Of a stretch of 64,000 bases of DNA, positions 54,434 to 63,412 are shown piece by piece. The stretch is from the NCBI GenBank assembly GCA_023665185.1, contig JAMPEL010000006.1, positions 29,240 through 93,239 on the forward strand, read 5' to 3'. Every line of letters begins with the position of its first letter. Position 1 is the first letter of the stretch. The position numbers were made by a program, and so were the translations under genes. Below the pieces are notes generated by a model. It had not been told where the DNA came from and searched no databases. It saw nothing but the letters and a program-made list of their open reading frames with translations. This DNA comes from Roseburia sp. GTDB taxonomy: Bacteria > Bacteroidota > Bacteroidia > Bacteroidales > Bacteroidaceae.

Positions 54434-55057
54434 ATGAATGAGAAACGACTGATGCAGACGGCCAAGATTTTTTCGGCATTGTTCTCGCCTTTCTATGCCC
54501 CACTATGGGCTTTTGTCTGGCTATTCATATTCAGCTATCTCAAGCTGCTGCCTGTAAGCTACAAGCTGTTTATACTGCTCATGGTGTATTGCTTTACCGT
54601 GTTTATTCCGAGGATAAGCATCAACATGTTCCGCAAACTGAACAAATGGACGCACTGGCAACTCAGCCACCGGAGAAACAGGCATACTCCTTACGTGCTC
54701 ACACTCGTAAGCTATACTGTTTGCCTTATACTGATGACCAACATGAACATGGCTATGTTTATAAGAGGTATTGTGATGGCCGCGCTCACGGCGCAGATTC
54801 TGTGCGTCCTCATCAATCGATGGTGGAAAATCAGCACACACATGGTCGGTGCGGGCGGACTGACAGGATGCGTCATCGCTTTTAGCTATCTATTCTACTT
54901 CAATCCTATATGGGCACTTTGCGGGATTCTGCTGCTGTCGGGCATCATAGGGACAAGCCGTATCATCCTTAGACAGCATTCACTGGCACAGGTGCTGACC
55001 GGATTTGCCGTAGGATTTGTGTGCGCAATGTTCTTTATTCTTATAAGCTGGATGTAA
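54434..55057 (+). CDS. PAP2-like membrane protein
   Basis: 207 residues with about six membrane helices. Segments WWKISTHMVGAGGLTG and SRIILRQHSLAQVLTGFAVG align with the second and third motifs of the type 2 phosphatidic acid phosphatase family. The third motif has Gln where Asp is common. The first motif is unclear (RRNRHTP). So it is a PAP2-fold protein of uncertain activity, perhaps a lipid phosphatase. Confidence 0.75.
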   Translation: MNEKRLMQTAKIFSALFSPFYAPLWAFVWLFIFSYLKLLPVSYKLFILLMVYCFTVFIPRISINMFRKLNKWTHWQLSHRRNRHTPYVLTLVSYTVCLILMTNMNMAMFIRGIVMAALTAQILCVLINRWWKISTHMVGAGGLTGCVIAFSYLFYFNPIWALCGILLLSGIIGTSRIILRQHSLAQVLTGFAVGFVCAMFFILISWM

Positions 55058-55102
55058 GCAGGCTGAAAGAATTTTCTATCCTGTACACCTTAATATAATC
55101 TT

Positions 55103-55295
55103 ACACAAACATACAGAAAGCACGCTGAAGGTGTCTTGGGAACATATAAAAAGCTTTCCGAAAGGACACGGCAAACTTCTCAAAAGCACACAAAAGGCTT
55201 TCCGGACACACACAGGAAGCCTTCTAAAAGAATACAGAAAACCGCCCAAAAACATGCAGAGAGCGTTTCTGAAGCACACAAAAAGAGTCATATCC
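55103..55295 (+). repeat. Degenerate tandem repeat, about 22 bp period
   Basis: About eight imperfect units of 19-25 bp after the pattern ACACACAAAAGGCTTTCYGG, for example near 55107, 55137, 55160, 55182, 55206, 55231, 55253 and 55274. Units differ at many positions and have no fixed spacer. Small frames crossing it are low-complexity and not supported as genes. Confidence 0.55.
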
Positions 55296-55330
55296 ATTCT
55301 CTGTTTAGAGAAAAAGATACGACTCTTTTT
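55280..55330. terminator. Bidirectional terminator
   Basis: AAAAAGAGTC (55280-55289) pairs with GACTCTTTTT (55321-55330), with an inner CTCT/AGAG stem. A and T tracts on both sides let it work in both directions: for the leftward winged-helix gene and rightward transcription from the PAP2-like gene. Confidence 0.72.
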
Positions 55331-55413
55331 TCTTTTAGAAGGAGGAGCATCGGGATTCTGACCCTACATCACTCAACCACACAACCCGCTTCCCCTCCTA
55401 AACCTTTACCATA

Positions 55414-55644
55414 TCAAAAGTAATAGCATACATTCAAATAAAGAGTATTCTCTCCTGATTCTTTATCTGTGTTCAACTCTATCTTATTTTCTCTGGCAAG
55501 CCATCCTATGGCTGCATAGAAATCAGGTTCGGAAAGACCAGAATCTTGAATAAGACGCTCATACGACCAATGACGTCTGTCGTGGTTCTCATCCATAAGT
55601 CTCCACAACTTGCCTGCATTTGTTCCAATAGTTCCTTTATCCAT
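55414..55644 (-). CDS. Small winged helix-turn-helix protein
   Basis: 76 residues: AGKLWRLMDENHDRRHWSYE and LIQDSGLSEPDFYAAIGWLA form a winged-HTH of the small Bacteroidetes/archaeal DUF2582-type family. Single domain, no effector part. A -7-like TATATTTG lies at 55683-55676 upstream but without a matching -33. May be a DNA-binding regulator; target unknown. Confidence 0.8.
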   Translation of the reverse strand: MDKGTIGTNAGKLWRLMDENHDRRHWSYERLIQDSGLSEPDFYAAIGWLARENKIELNTDKESGENTLYLNVCYYF

Positions 55645-55903
55645 AATATCATGATTTGATGGGTTAATACGTTCGCAAATATAAGATTAAAAAAATCATG
55701 TGGAAAGTCCTTTTTTTCATTTTTAAAGGTTCAAATGGAGTTTAAAGACACTTTTTTTGTTCTTTCAGGCACAATACAGACAAAAAGACATAAAAAAAAT
55801 ACGTTTGGCAGACACAATCTATTTACAGATTAAATATCTGACAAACGCATTCCAATCATATCCTGCAACGCTGAGGTTACAGGGGTATCACACTAATCAA
55901 GTA

Positions 55904-57298
55904 TCACATACGTCCACCTCCAAGCGCGCTGTACAGAGTGATAATACTCTGGATTTCAGTAGCGCGATTGGCAGTCTGCGACAGCTGTGCGTTGAGAAGA
56001 CTCTGGCGTGCTGTCAATACTTCCAGATAAGTTGTTGTACCATACTTCATCAAAAGTTCCGTACTGTTGAGAGCTGCCTGCAACGACTCCACCTGCTTGT
56101 CTATCATTGCCGTTTTGTCACGGCTTGTCTGATAAGCCACCAGTGCGTCATTCACTTCAGAACCGGCATTCAACAATGCCTGCTGGAAGGCAAGCGCAGC
56201 CTCTTCCTGCTGCGCTTTGGCAATCTTCAACTGTGCGGTAAGCTTGCCCTGCGCAAAAAGCGGCTGTGTAAGTGACGCCACAGCGGAAGCAAGGAACTTG
56301 CCCGGATTGACAATTATCCCGGCAGAGTTAGTCCATCCCGCACTACCACTAAGGGTAATGCTCGGATAGAAAGCAGAACGTGCGGCATTGGTTGTGTAGA
56401 AAGCACGCTCAAGTGTGCGTTCTGCCGCACGTACATCCGGACGACAAGAAAGCATCTCTACCGGCACACCAACTGTGAAATTAGCAGGGAAACTCTGTGC
56501 AGCCAGAGTGCCGCGCTCATATTTGCGAGGTGTCTCGGAAAGCAACAACGCAAGGCTGTTCTCTACTTGATTAATCTGCTCTTTCAAAGACAAGACAGAT
56601 GTCTGAACACTGTAATAAGCAGCTTCCATCTGTGCGACAGCCGCCTCGTTAGCCATACCGGCATTCATCAACGCACGTGTGGAAGCGACAGTTTCCTTCC
56701 ATGCATCAGCCGTCTGCTGTGAGATGGCAAGCTGCTCATCAAGCATCAGCAATGTGTAGTAGATGTTTGCCACACCGGAAATCAACTGTGTACGCACTGC
56801 CTGCTGATAATCCTTGCTCTGTGCAAGCACCGCCTTCGACTGCATCTTCGCATTGCGAATCTTGCCGAAAGCGTCTATTTCCCAACTTGCAGTAATAGGA
56901 ATAGAGTATGTCTGAGTAGCCTTATTGCCATCAAAACTGCTGACAGTTCCGCTTGGCGCGAAAGCAAATGAAGGCAAGTACGCCAGCTTTGCAGCAAGCA
57001 GAGAAGCCTCAGCCTCCTCCACACGCAACTGTGCGGACAAATAATCGGTATTGTTCTGCAATGCCCGCTCTATGAGTGCCTGAAGCTTAGGGTCGGCAAA
57101 CAAATCGTGCCAATCCATGTATCCCAGACTGTTCGCATCTTCCGCATTTGACGCCATCTGCACACCTTCCGTCTGCGAAAGCTGCATCTTGTCACCATAA
57201 AGGTCGTCTGCCACAGAAGTCTCAGGCTGATATTTTGTATATATGCCACAACTGCTGAAAAGCACAGTCGCAATAACCGGCATAATAGATTTCTTCAT
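55904..57298 (-). CDS. RND efflux outer-membrane factor lipoprotein (TolC/NodT family)
   Basis: Start placed at 57298 (MKKSIMPVIATVLFSSCGIY), which gives a lipoprotein signal with lipobox LFSSC; the frame is open to 57526. 464 residues with two OEP repeats: YLSAQLRVEEAEASLLAAKL, ASWEIDAFGKIRN, VPVEMLSCRPDVRAAERTL, FYPSITLSGSAGWTNSAG, and LNAQLSQTANRATEIQSIIT at the end. Forms the outer-membrane channel of a tripartite pump. Lies 7 bp after the RND gene. Confidence 0.94.
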   Translation of the reverse strand: MKKSIMPVIATVLFSSCGIYTKYQPETSVADDLYGDKMQLSQTEGVQMASNAEDANSLGYMDWHDLFADPKLQALIERALQNNTDYLSAQLRVEEAEASLLAAKLAYLPSFAFAPSGTVSSFDGNKATQTYSIPITASWEIDAFGKIRNAKMQSKAVLAQSKDYQQAVRTQLISGVANIYYTLLMLDEQLAISQQTADAWKETVASTRALMNAGMANEAAVAQMEAAYYSVQTSVLSLKEQINQVENSLALLLSETPRKYERGTLAAQSFPANFTVGVPVEMLSCRPDVRAAERTLERAFYTTNAARSAFYPSITLSGSAGWTNSAGIIVNPGKFLASAVASLTQPLFAQGKLTAQLKIAKAQQEEAALAFQQALLNAGSEVNDALVAYQTSRDKTAMIDKQVESLQAALNSTELLMKYGTTTYLEVLTARQSLLNAQLSQTANRATEIQSIITLYSALGGGRM

Positions 57299-57305
57299 AT
57301 TATTC

Positions 57306-60300
57306 TTAATCCTGTTTTTTGTTCTGTAATTTACTTTTACGCATAGCTTCTCTCCTCTCTTCTGTACGCATAGCCTGAAAATCCTCTTCAAACTTTTCCT
57401 TGCGGAAACGCTCATGCCAGTACTCAAAGATGATAAAGAATGCAGGAACGACAAACAGCAAAGCCAAAGTACCGATTGCCATACCGCCGACAACACCTGT
57501 ACCGAGTGAGCTGTTACCATTCGCACCGGCTCCTGTCGAGAACATCAACGGAATCATACCGAATATCATGGTGAGCACAGTCATAAGAATCGGACGCAAA
57601 CGTGCTTCTGCTGCCGAGAATGCCGACTCAACCACACTCAAACCCTTACGACGACGTTCAAGGGCGAACTCTGTAATAAGGATAGCTGTCTTGGCAAGCA
57701 AACCGATAAGCATAATCACACCTGTCTGCAAGTAGATGTTGTTCTCCAGTCCGAACCATTTTGCGAACAAGAAACTACCCATAAGTCCGAACGGAACTGA
57801 CAGGATGACCGCAAACGGCACGAAGAAACTCTCATAAAGAGAGGCAAGAATAAGATAAATCAACACGATACAGATACCATAGATGAAGAGAGTCTTCCAA
57901 CCACCGCTTGCTTGTTCCTCACGTGCCATACCACCATACTCATATCCATAACCCTGAGGCAATGTCTGTGCAGAAACCTCTGCTATGGCATTCTGAACCT
58001 CACCGGTAGAATAGCCGTCAGCCGGGTTCACCTGAGCTGTGATACAGCTGTAAAGGTTGAAACGGTTCGCCACCTCAGGACCCTGTATTTTCTGCAAAGT
58101 CACAAACTCACTGATTGGAGCCATATCCGCGCCATTGCGGACATACATGTTATGCAGCGACTGCTCGTCAAGACGGTACTCAGGAGAAGCCTGCAACATA
58201 ACACGGTAGACTTTACCGAACTTATTGAAGTTGGATACGTATGCACCACCACAGTATGTACCAAGTACGGAAAGCACTTCCGCAGGAGAGATACCCGCAC
58301 GCTTACATTTTGCAGCATCCACATCCACAGCAATCTGCGGGAAGTTCATCGCATACGAAGTATATGCCATCGCCACCTCAGGACGCTGGTTCAACGCACC
58401 GAGGAACTGCATCACGTTCTGATAGAACACCGCCTTGTCACCACCGGTCTTGTCCTGAAGGTTAAGCTCGATAGAGTTACCCATACCATATCCAGGAATC
58501 ATACCCGGCTGGAAACAGAACACCTGCGCCTCCTTTATCTGGGCAAACTTGGCATTCATGCGTGCCATGACCGCATTGGCAGAATGCTCCTTTCCCTTAC
58601 GCTCGCCCCAAGTCTTGAGACGGATGATACCCATACCATACGATGTACCCTGACCGGAAATGAATCCGTAACCGGCAACAGTCTGATAAGTCAGGACATC
58701 CTCTTCTGCCTCGGCTATGGCCTTCACCTTGTCCATCACCTTATTAGTCTCCACCAATGTAGAACCCGGAGAGATGCTCACGTTTGCCATGATGACACCC
58801 TGGTCCTCCTGAGGCACGAGACCTGTCTTTGTAGTGCTCATGAGGAAAGCAAGAAGTGCGATGGCTGCCACTGTACCTATCCAAACCATCCAGCGGTGGT
58901 TGATGAAGAAGCGCACACCTACTTTATATTTGCCAAGCATGGCACTGTATGAGGCATTGTATGCCGCACGCACACGGCCGTTAAAGCTCTTCGCGCTCTT
59001 GTTGCCGTCAGAAGGACGCATGAGAAGCGCGCAAAGTGCCGGACAGAGAGTAAGCGCACAAACACAAGACAAACCTACAGATGTAGCCATTGTCACACCG
59101 AACTGGGTGTAGAATATACCTGAAGTACCACCCATGAATGTCACAGGAATGAACACCGCCATAAACACGAATGTACATGAGATAACCGCCATAGTAACCT
59201 CGCCAAGCGCGTCTTTGGTTGCCAGATAAGGTGACTTGTAGCCTTCGTCAAACTTAGCCTGTACAGCCTCGACCACCACAATCGCGTCGTCCACCACAGT
59301 ACCGATTGCCAGCACAAGGGCGAACAGCGTAAGGATGTTGATAGTAAATCCGGCAATCTGCAAACAAGCAAACGTACCAATAAGCGACACGATGATTGAT
59401 ATTGACGGAATGAGGGTGGCCTTGAAATCCTGAAGGAAGAAATAAACCACAAGGATAACGAGCAATATGGCAATGACGAGTGTCTCAACCACATTGTGAA
59501 TTGAAGCATACAAGAAGTCGTTAGACGACATCATGGAAATGAAATGCACACCCTCAGGAAGGTCTTTCGACAGTTCCTCCAGCTTGGCCGTGATAAGGTT
59601 GTTGACATCTGTCGCATTGGCACCGGCAACCTGATAAGCCATGAACGCCACACCCGGCTTGCCGTCGTTCTCACCCTGGAAACCATAAGAAAGGCTACCA
59701 AGCTCCACTTTGGCAATGTCTTTCAAACGAAGCACACTACCATCGTCATTGGAGCGTATGACCATATTCTCAAACTCAGACACTTCCTTCAAACGTCCCT
59801 TATACTTCATCGTCAATTGGTAAGTGTTGTCAGAGTTCTCGCCAAGCGATCCGGTCGGCGATTCAAGGTTCTGCTCACCAAGCACAGCTGTCACATCAGA
59901 CGGCACAAGACCGTATTGTGCCATAAGCTCAGGCTTTAGCCATATACGCATACTGTAAGCATTACCGAAAGACATCACGTCGCCCACACCCTCAATACGC
60001 TTGATTTCAGGCACGACATTGATATCAAGGTAGTTCGCCAAGAACGACTCATCATAATCAGGATTGTCACTCACAAGAGAGTTAATCTGGAGGAATGAGT
60101 TCTGACGCTTCGTTGTGGTCACACCGATTTTTGTAACCTCAGCAGGCAACACACCCTGTGCTTTTGACACACGGTTCTGCACATTGACAGCCGCCATGTC
60201 CGGGTCAGTACCCTGCTTGAAGAATACGGAAATATCGGCAGAACCGGAGTTCGTGGCTGTAGACGAGATGTACATCATGTTCTCCACACCGTTGATACTT

Positions 60301-60503
60301 TCCTCAAGCGGCATGATGACTGAGTTCATCACAGCATCTGCATCCGCACCTGTATAGGTGGCAGACACGCGCACCGTTGGCGGTGCAATGTCGGGATACT
60401 GTTCCACCGGCAGTGTGCCGAGCGAAATCATACCGACAATCAAGATAAGCAGCGAGATGGACATAGCCATCACGGTGCGTTTGATAAATATATTTCCTTT
60501 CAT
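57306..60503 (-). CDS. HAE1/AcrB-type RND efflux transporter
   Basis: 1065 residues with twelve membrane helices and two large periplasmic loops. The N-terminus FIKRTVMAMSISLLILIVGM, PVEQYPDIAPPTVRVSATYT, and the proton-relay aspartates in IGTVVDDAIVVVEAVQ are typical. C-terminal SLGTGVVGGMAIGTLALLFV. Proton-driven export of hydrophobic drugs, bile salts or similar compounds. Middle gene of adaptor-pump-channel, 18 bp after the adaptor. Confidence 0.97.
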   Translation of the reverse strand: MKGNIFIKRTVMAMSISLLILIVGMISLGTLPVEQYPDIAPPTVRVSATYTGADADAVMNSVIMPLEESINGVENMMYISSTATNSGSADISVFFKQGTDPDMAAVNVQNRVSKAQGVLPAEVTKIGVTTTKRQNSFLQINSLVSDNPDYDESFLANYLDINVVPEIKRIEGVGDVMSFGNAYSMRIWLKPELMAQYGLVPSDVTAVLGEQNLESPTGSLGENSDNTYQLTMKYKGRLKEVSEFENMVIRSNDDGSVLRLKDIAKVELGSLSYGFQGENDGKPGVAFMAYQVAGANATDVNNLITAKLEELSKDLPEGVHFISMMSSNDFLYASIHNVVETLVIAILLVILVVYFFLQDFKATLIPSISIIVSLIGTFACLQIAGFTINILTLFALVLAIGTVVDDAIVVVEAVQAKFDEGYKSPYLATKDALGEVTMAVISCTFVFMAVFIPVTFMGGTSGIFYTQFGVTMATSVGLSCVCALTLCPALCALLMRPSDGNKSAKSFNGRVRAAYNASYSAMLGKYKVGVRFFINHRWMVWIGTVAAIALLAFLMSTTKTGLVPQEDQGVIMANVSISPGSTLVETNKVMDKVKAIAEAEEDVLTYQTVAGYGFISGQGTSYGMGIIRLKTWGERKGKEHSANAVMARMNAKFAQIKEAQVFCFQPGMIPGYGMGNSIELNLQDKTGGDKAVFYQNVMQFLGALNQRPEVAMAYTSYAMNFPQIAVDVDAAKCKRAGISPAEVLSVLGTYCGGAYVSNFNKFGKVYRVMLQASPEYRLDEQSLHNMYVRNGADMAPISEFVTLQKIQGPEVANRFNLYSCITAQVNPADGYSTGEVQNAIAEVSAQTLPQGYGYEYGGMAREEQASGGWKTLFIYGICIVLIYLILASLYESFFVPFAVILSVPFGLMGSFLFAKWFGLENNIYLQTGVIMLIGLLAKTAILITEFALERRRKGLSVVESAFSAAEARLRPILMTVLTMIFGMIPLMFSTGAGANGNSSLGTGVVGGMAIGTLALLFVVPAFFIIFEYWHERFRKEKFEEDFQAMRTEERREAMRKSKLQNKKQD

Positions 60504-60521
60504 TTTTCCTATTTCAGTTTA

Positions 60522-61628
60522 TTACTTTACCTGCTGTCCCGGACGTATCAGACCGGCTCCTTCCTTGACGATTTCCTCACCTTTCTTCAGTCCGTCAAGA
60601 ACAATATACTCGCGTCCGTCGCTAATCGGAGCCACCTTCACGATGCCTGACACTGCCTTTCCGTCAACAACCTTCCACACCTGCACTTTATCCTGAATCT
60701 GCACAGCAGCTGTCTGAGGAATGATGATACAGTCCTTGTATGTCTCAGGAACAAGCACATTACCTGATGCACCGCTATGGAGAAGATGTGAGGCGTTAGG
60801 GAATACGGCACGCACACCAACGCTACCTGTCTGGCGGTCGATGACACCGCTTATAGACTCAATCTTGCCCGGCTCCGAGTACATTGAGCCATCGTTGAGC
60901 TGGAGCTGCACTACCGGCATGTTTGCCACAGCCTCTTCCATTGTACCGAACTTACGTGTCAGGTTGAGAAGCTGGTTCTCTGTCATAGAGAAATAGACAT
61001 ACATGTCGTTGTTGTCAGACACGACTGTCAGAGGCTGCTGTATTGACGGGCCTACCAGCGCGCCCACACGGTAAGGGAGCATACCTGCCACACCATCGCT
61101 CGGGCTCTTCACTTCTGTATATGACAAGTTGTTGCGAGCATTGACTGCCTGCGCCTCAGCCTGTGCAAGCTGTGCCTTAGCTGTAAAATAAGCATTCTCA
61201 CTTGTTCTCAAGCTATGCTCTGAAACCACTTTCTGCGCAAACAGCTCCTTGTTGCTGTTGTAGTTAAGCTCCGCAGTGGCAAGTCCAGCCTTTGCGGCTG
61301 CCACATTGGCCTCAGCCGTCTGAAGGGCTGCCTTATAAGGAACCTGGTCTATTACGAACAGAAGCTGTCCTTTCTTCACTCTGTCACCTTCCTCTATACA
61401 TACACGCTCTATCGTACCCGATACCTGCGGCATAATATTTATGTCCTGGCGTCCGCGAATTGTCGCAGAATAAGATGTGGACAATTCCTTGTCAGACGTT
61501 TCCACCTTCATTGTCGCATAACTTGCGCCCATTTGTCCTCCTGCCTGTTCCTGCTTGCAAGAAGTCATCCAAAAAGTGCAGCCGATAAATCCGATAAGCT
61601 GCAAAATTTTTCCGTTTACTGTTCTCAT
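60522..61628 (-). CDS. RND efflux periplasmic adaptor (membrane fusion protein)
   Basis: 368 residues. Lipoprotein signal with lipobox-like WMTSC near residue 24. Lipoyl/hairpin/barrel layout: RGRQDINIMPQVSGTIERVC, KGQLLFVIDQVPYKAALQTA, coiled-coil hairpin about 90-160, SYTEVKSPSDGVAGMLPYRV, and the C-terminal EYIVLDGLKKGEEIVKEGAG. Links the inner-membrane pump and the outer channel. First gene of the operon, divergent from an AraC regulator. Confidence 0.96.
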   Translation of the reverse strand: MRTVNGKILQLIGFIGCTFWMTSCKQEQAGGQMGASYATMKVETSDKELSTSYSATIRGRQDINIMPQVSGTIERVCIEEGDRVKKGQLLFVIDQVPYKAALQTAEANVAAAKAGLATAELNYNSNKELFAQKVVSEHSLRTSENAYFTAKAQLAQAEAQAVNARNNLSYTEVKSPSDGVAGMLPYRVGALVGPSIQQPLTVVSDNNDMYVYFSMTENQLLNLTRKFGTMEEAVANMPVVQLQLNDGSMYSEPGKIESISGVIDRQTGSVGVRAVFPNASHLLHSGASGNVLVPETYKDCIIIPQTAAVQIQDKVQVWKVVDGKAVSGIVKVAPISDGREYIVLDGLKKGEEIVKEGAGLIRPGQQVK

Positions 61629-61655
61629 AAATTTTCAATTTGTAAAAAAACTGTG

Positions 61656-61663
61656 CAAAGATA
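61656..61663 (-). promoter_or_regulatory. Possible -7 element of the efflux operon
   Basis: TATCTTTG on the minus strand (61663-61656). The nearest TTG upstream is only 16 bp away (61682-61680), so the match is partial. Confidence 0.42.
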
Positions 61664-61769
61664 GAGGAAAAAAACAACTCAATTGTGTTACATATTCTTT
61701 ACAAAGTGTTCTATTTTTCCTTTTTATACATTTTACACATTATTATAACGCACACAGTAGAGCTTTTTA

Positions 61770-62747
61770 ATGAAAAAAGAAGAAATTTTGACCATGATAT
61801 TCTATAATTATTTAGCATCTTTGCAACCGGAAAAAGAAAAAAAGGATATGAAGAGAGAGTATTACAGAAACATCGGCATAAAGAGTTTCGAGTTTTTTAA
61901 AAATGAGACATTTTACCAAGACGACGACTTCATTGTCATTAAAAATCTTGGGAAATTCCCGCACTATGGCGAGACAATCAGACTGGACTGCTTCATTGTC
62001 GCCTACTGCATTAAAGGAGAGACAAAAATAGAGCTGAACGGGCAGACTTACAACTGGGAGAAAGGTTGTCTTGCCATGATTCTGCCCAGTACATTCATCA
62101 AAAGCATACAAAGCTCGGAAGACTTCACTGTCGACATCGTTGTATTCTCACACAGTTTCCTCAGACACATTTTCAAATTCCAGAAAGATTTTTGGGACAT
62201 TGCCATGTATCTAAACAGCAACCCTATACGGAATGCCGACCAGAAGAAGAAACTCATGTTCGACCTTTATTCCCAGTTGCTGAACTCCAAGATGAGCGAG
62301 GAAAAGAACGTGTACAACAGGGAAATCATACAGCACTTGTTCTATGCCATGTTTTGCGAGATGCTGCGTGAGATAAACAGCTGGATTCCAGACACCAGGA
62401 AAACACAGGCTTACGAGCTCAAGCAGTCGGACTTCATTTTCAAGAAGTTCATTGAGAAGGTGGCTGCCGATGATGGCTCCCACCGCTCCGTAGCGTACTA
62501 TGCCGACCTTCTGTGCTACTCACCTAAATACTTGTCTATGGTTGTAAAGAACACAAGCGGGAAATCACCTCTCGAAATCATACACGCACATGCCACGGAA
62601 CTAATCAAGTACAAGCTGCGCAACTCAGACAAGTCGATAAAGGAAATATCCAACGATTTCAAGTTTCCGAACTCCTCATTCTTCGGGAAATACGTAAAAA
62701 CGCATCTTGGGATGTCGCCTCAGCAGTATCGCGAGACGCAAGGCTGA
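61770..62747 (+). CDS. AraC-family transcriptional regulator of the efflux operon
   Basis: 325 residues from the ATG at 61770. A second start at 61848 (MKREYYRNIG, 299 residues) fits the usual length better and is a real alternative. N-terminal cupin-like domain (AYCIKGETKIELNGQTYNWE, about 70-170) and C-terminal AraC HTH (YADLLCYSPKYLSMVVKNTS, with FPNSSFFGKYVKTHLGMSPQQYR). Divergent from the RND operon with 141 bp between, so it is probably its regulator. Ligand unknown. Confidence 0.92.
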   Translation: MKKEEILTMIFYNYLASLQPEKEKKDMKREYYRNIGIKSFEFFKNETFYQDDDFIVIKNLGKFPHYGETIRLDCFIVAYCIKGETKIELNGQTYNWEKGCLAMILPSTFIKSIQSSEDFTVDIVVFSHSFLRHIFKFQKDFWDIAMYLNSNPIRNADQKKKLMFDLYSQLLNSKMSEEKNVYNREIIQHLFYAMFCEMLREINSWIPDTRKTQAYELKQSDFIFKKFIEKVAADDGSHRSVAYYADLLCYSPKYLSMVVKNTSGKSPLEIIHAHATELIKYKLRNSDKSIKEISNDFKFPNSSFFGKYVKTHLGMSPQQYRETQG

Positions 62748-62793
62748 CAGACTGCGGAACGGGAACAACGGAACCTACCGGGAACGGACATAA

Positions 62794-62837
62794 GACAAAG
62801 GATGTGGCGAGCTAACAGGCTCACCACATCCTTTGTC
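62794..62837 (+). terminator. Terminator of the AraC gene
   Basis: 14-bp perfect stem GACAAAGGATGTGG / CCACATCCTTTGTC with an inner GAGC/GCTC. It is followed by TATATAGTTTG rather than a clean T tract. Lies 46 bp after the stop. Confidence 0.75.
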
Positions 62838-62921
62838 TATATAGTTTGTCCACCAGTCCGGCATTCCATGCGGGAAGATTTCCGATTCAGCCTCCCTGCC
62901 CTTTGCCTCACGACACACAAA

Positions 62922-63338
62922 TCAAGCCTTGTTTTTTATCCCAAACAACCTCCGGAAGTTCCGCTGGAATCTCAGCCGACGTTCTTCCGCCTTTCTTTCC
63001 CATCTTTCCTCCCTACTCTTCCGTCTCCGCTCTATTGTCTTTTCTGACACATAAGGATTATGTTCCTTGGTGTAATAATAGTTTATACAATTCACTCCAT
63101 ATTCCTTTACCACTTTCTCTATATCCTCACATGTGCCGCACCCGTCCTCAACGGCTTCCGCTATCGCCCGCCGTATCTTTGGGCGTGTAATGTCCTTTGA
63201 ACGTCTGTCAAGCCAGGGTTTGACGGTGACATCCACTATCAGAGACAGGACAACAACCAGCCCAAGATGAATCAGAAATTCAAAAGGTCCGCCGGCAAAT
63301 ATGATACATAAGACAATAAGTAAGAGAAAGACAATCAT
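62922..63338 (-). CDS. Hypothetical membrane protein with basic C-terminal helix
   Basis: 138 residues. Two hydrophobic helices (about 2-17 and 22-40: FLLLIVLCIIFAGG, HLGLVVVLSLIVDVTV), then a soluble part with DGCGTCEDIEKVVKEYGVNC, and a very basic helix (about 100-132, RRRKSREERWERKAEERR). No family recognised. The Cys-x-x-Cys spacing is not that of a known zinc site. It has a consensus promoter at 63369-63398 and runs toward the AraC terminator. Confidence 0.7.
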   Translation of the reverse strand: MIVFLLLIVLCIIFAGGPFEFLIHLGLVVVLSLIVDVTVKPWLDRRSKDITRPKIRRAIAEAVEDGCGTCEDIEKVVKEYGVNCINYYYTKEHNPYVSEKTIERRRKSREERWERKAEERRLRFQRNFRRLFGIKNKA

Positions 63339-63368
63339 AGACTTATATTAATAGTTTTATAGTATGCG

Positions 63369-63398
63369 CAAAGATAGGATTTTTTATTGATATACAAA
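63369..63398 (-). promoter_or_regulatory. Promoter of the 138-residue membrane protein gene
   Basis: On the minus strand TTTG (63398-63395), 18-bp spacer, TATCTTTG (63376-63369). The ATG is at 63338, about 25 nt after the expected start site. Confidence 0.7.
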
Positions 63399-63412
63399 CA
63401 GGCACTTTTGAA

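Noticed and set aside
55103..55295. Tandem units as a CRISPR array
   Set aside because: Units are adjacent without spacers of even length, are poorly conserved, and no cas gene is near.
57912..58952. 346-codon frame opposite the RND pump gene
   Set aside because: Lies wholly antisense to a well-supported AcrB-type gene. The His/Cys/Arg-rich product has no recognisable domain. The same reasoning applies to 28627-29619 and 48873-49742.
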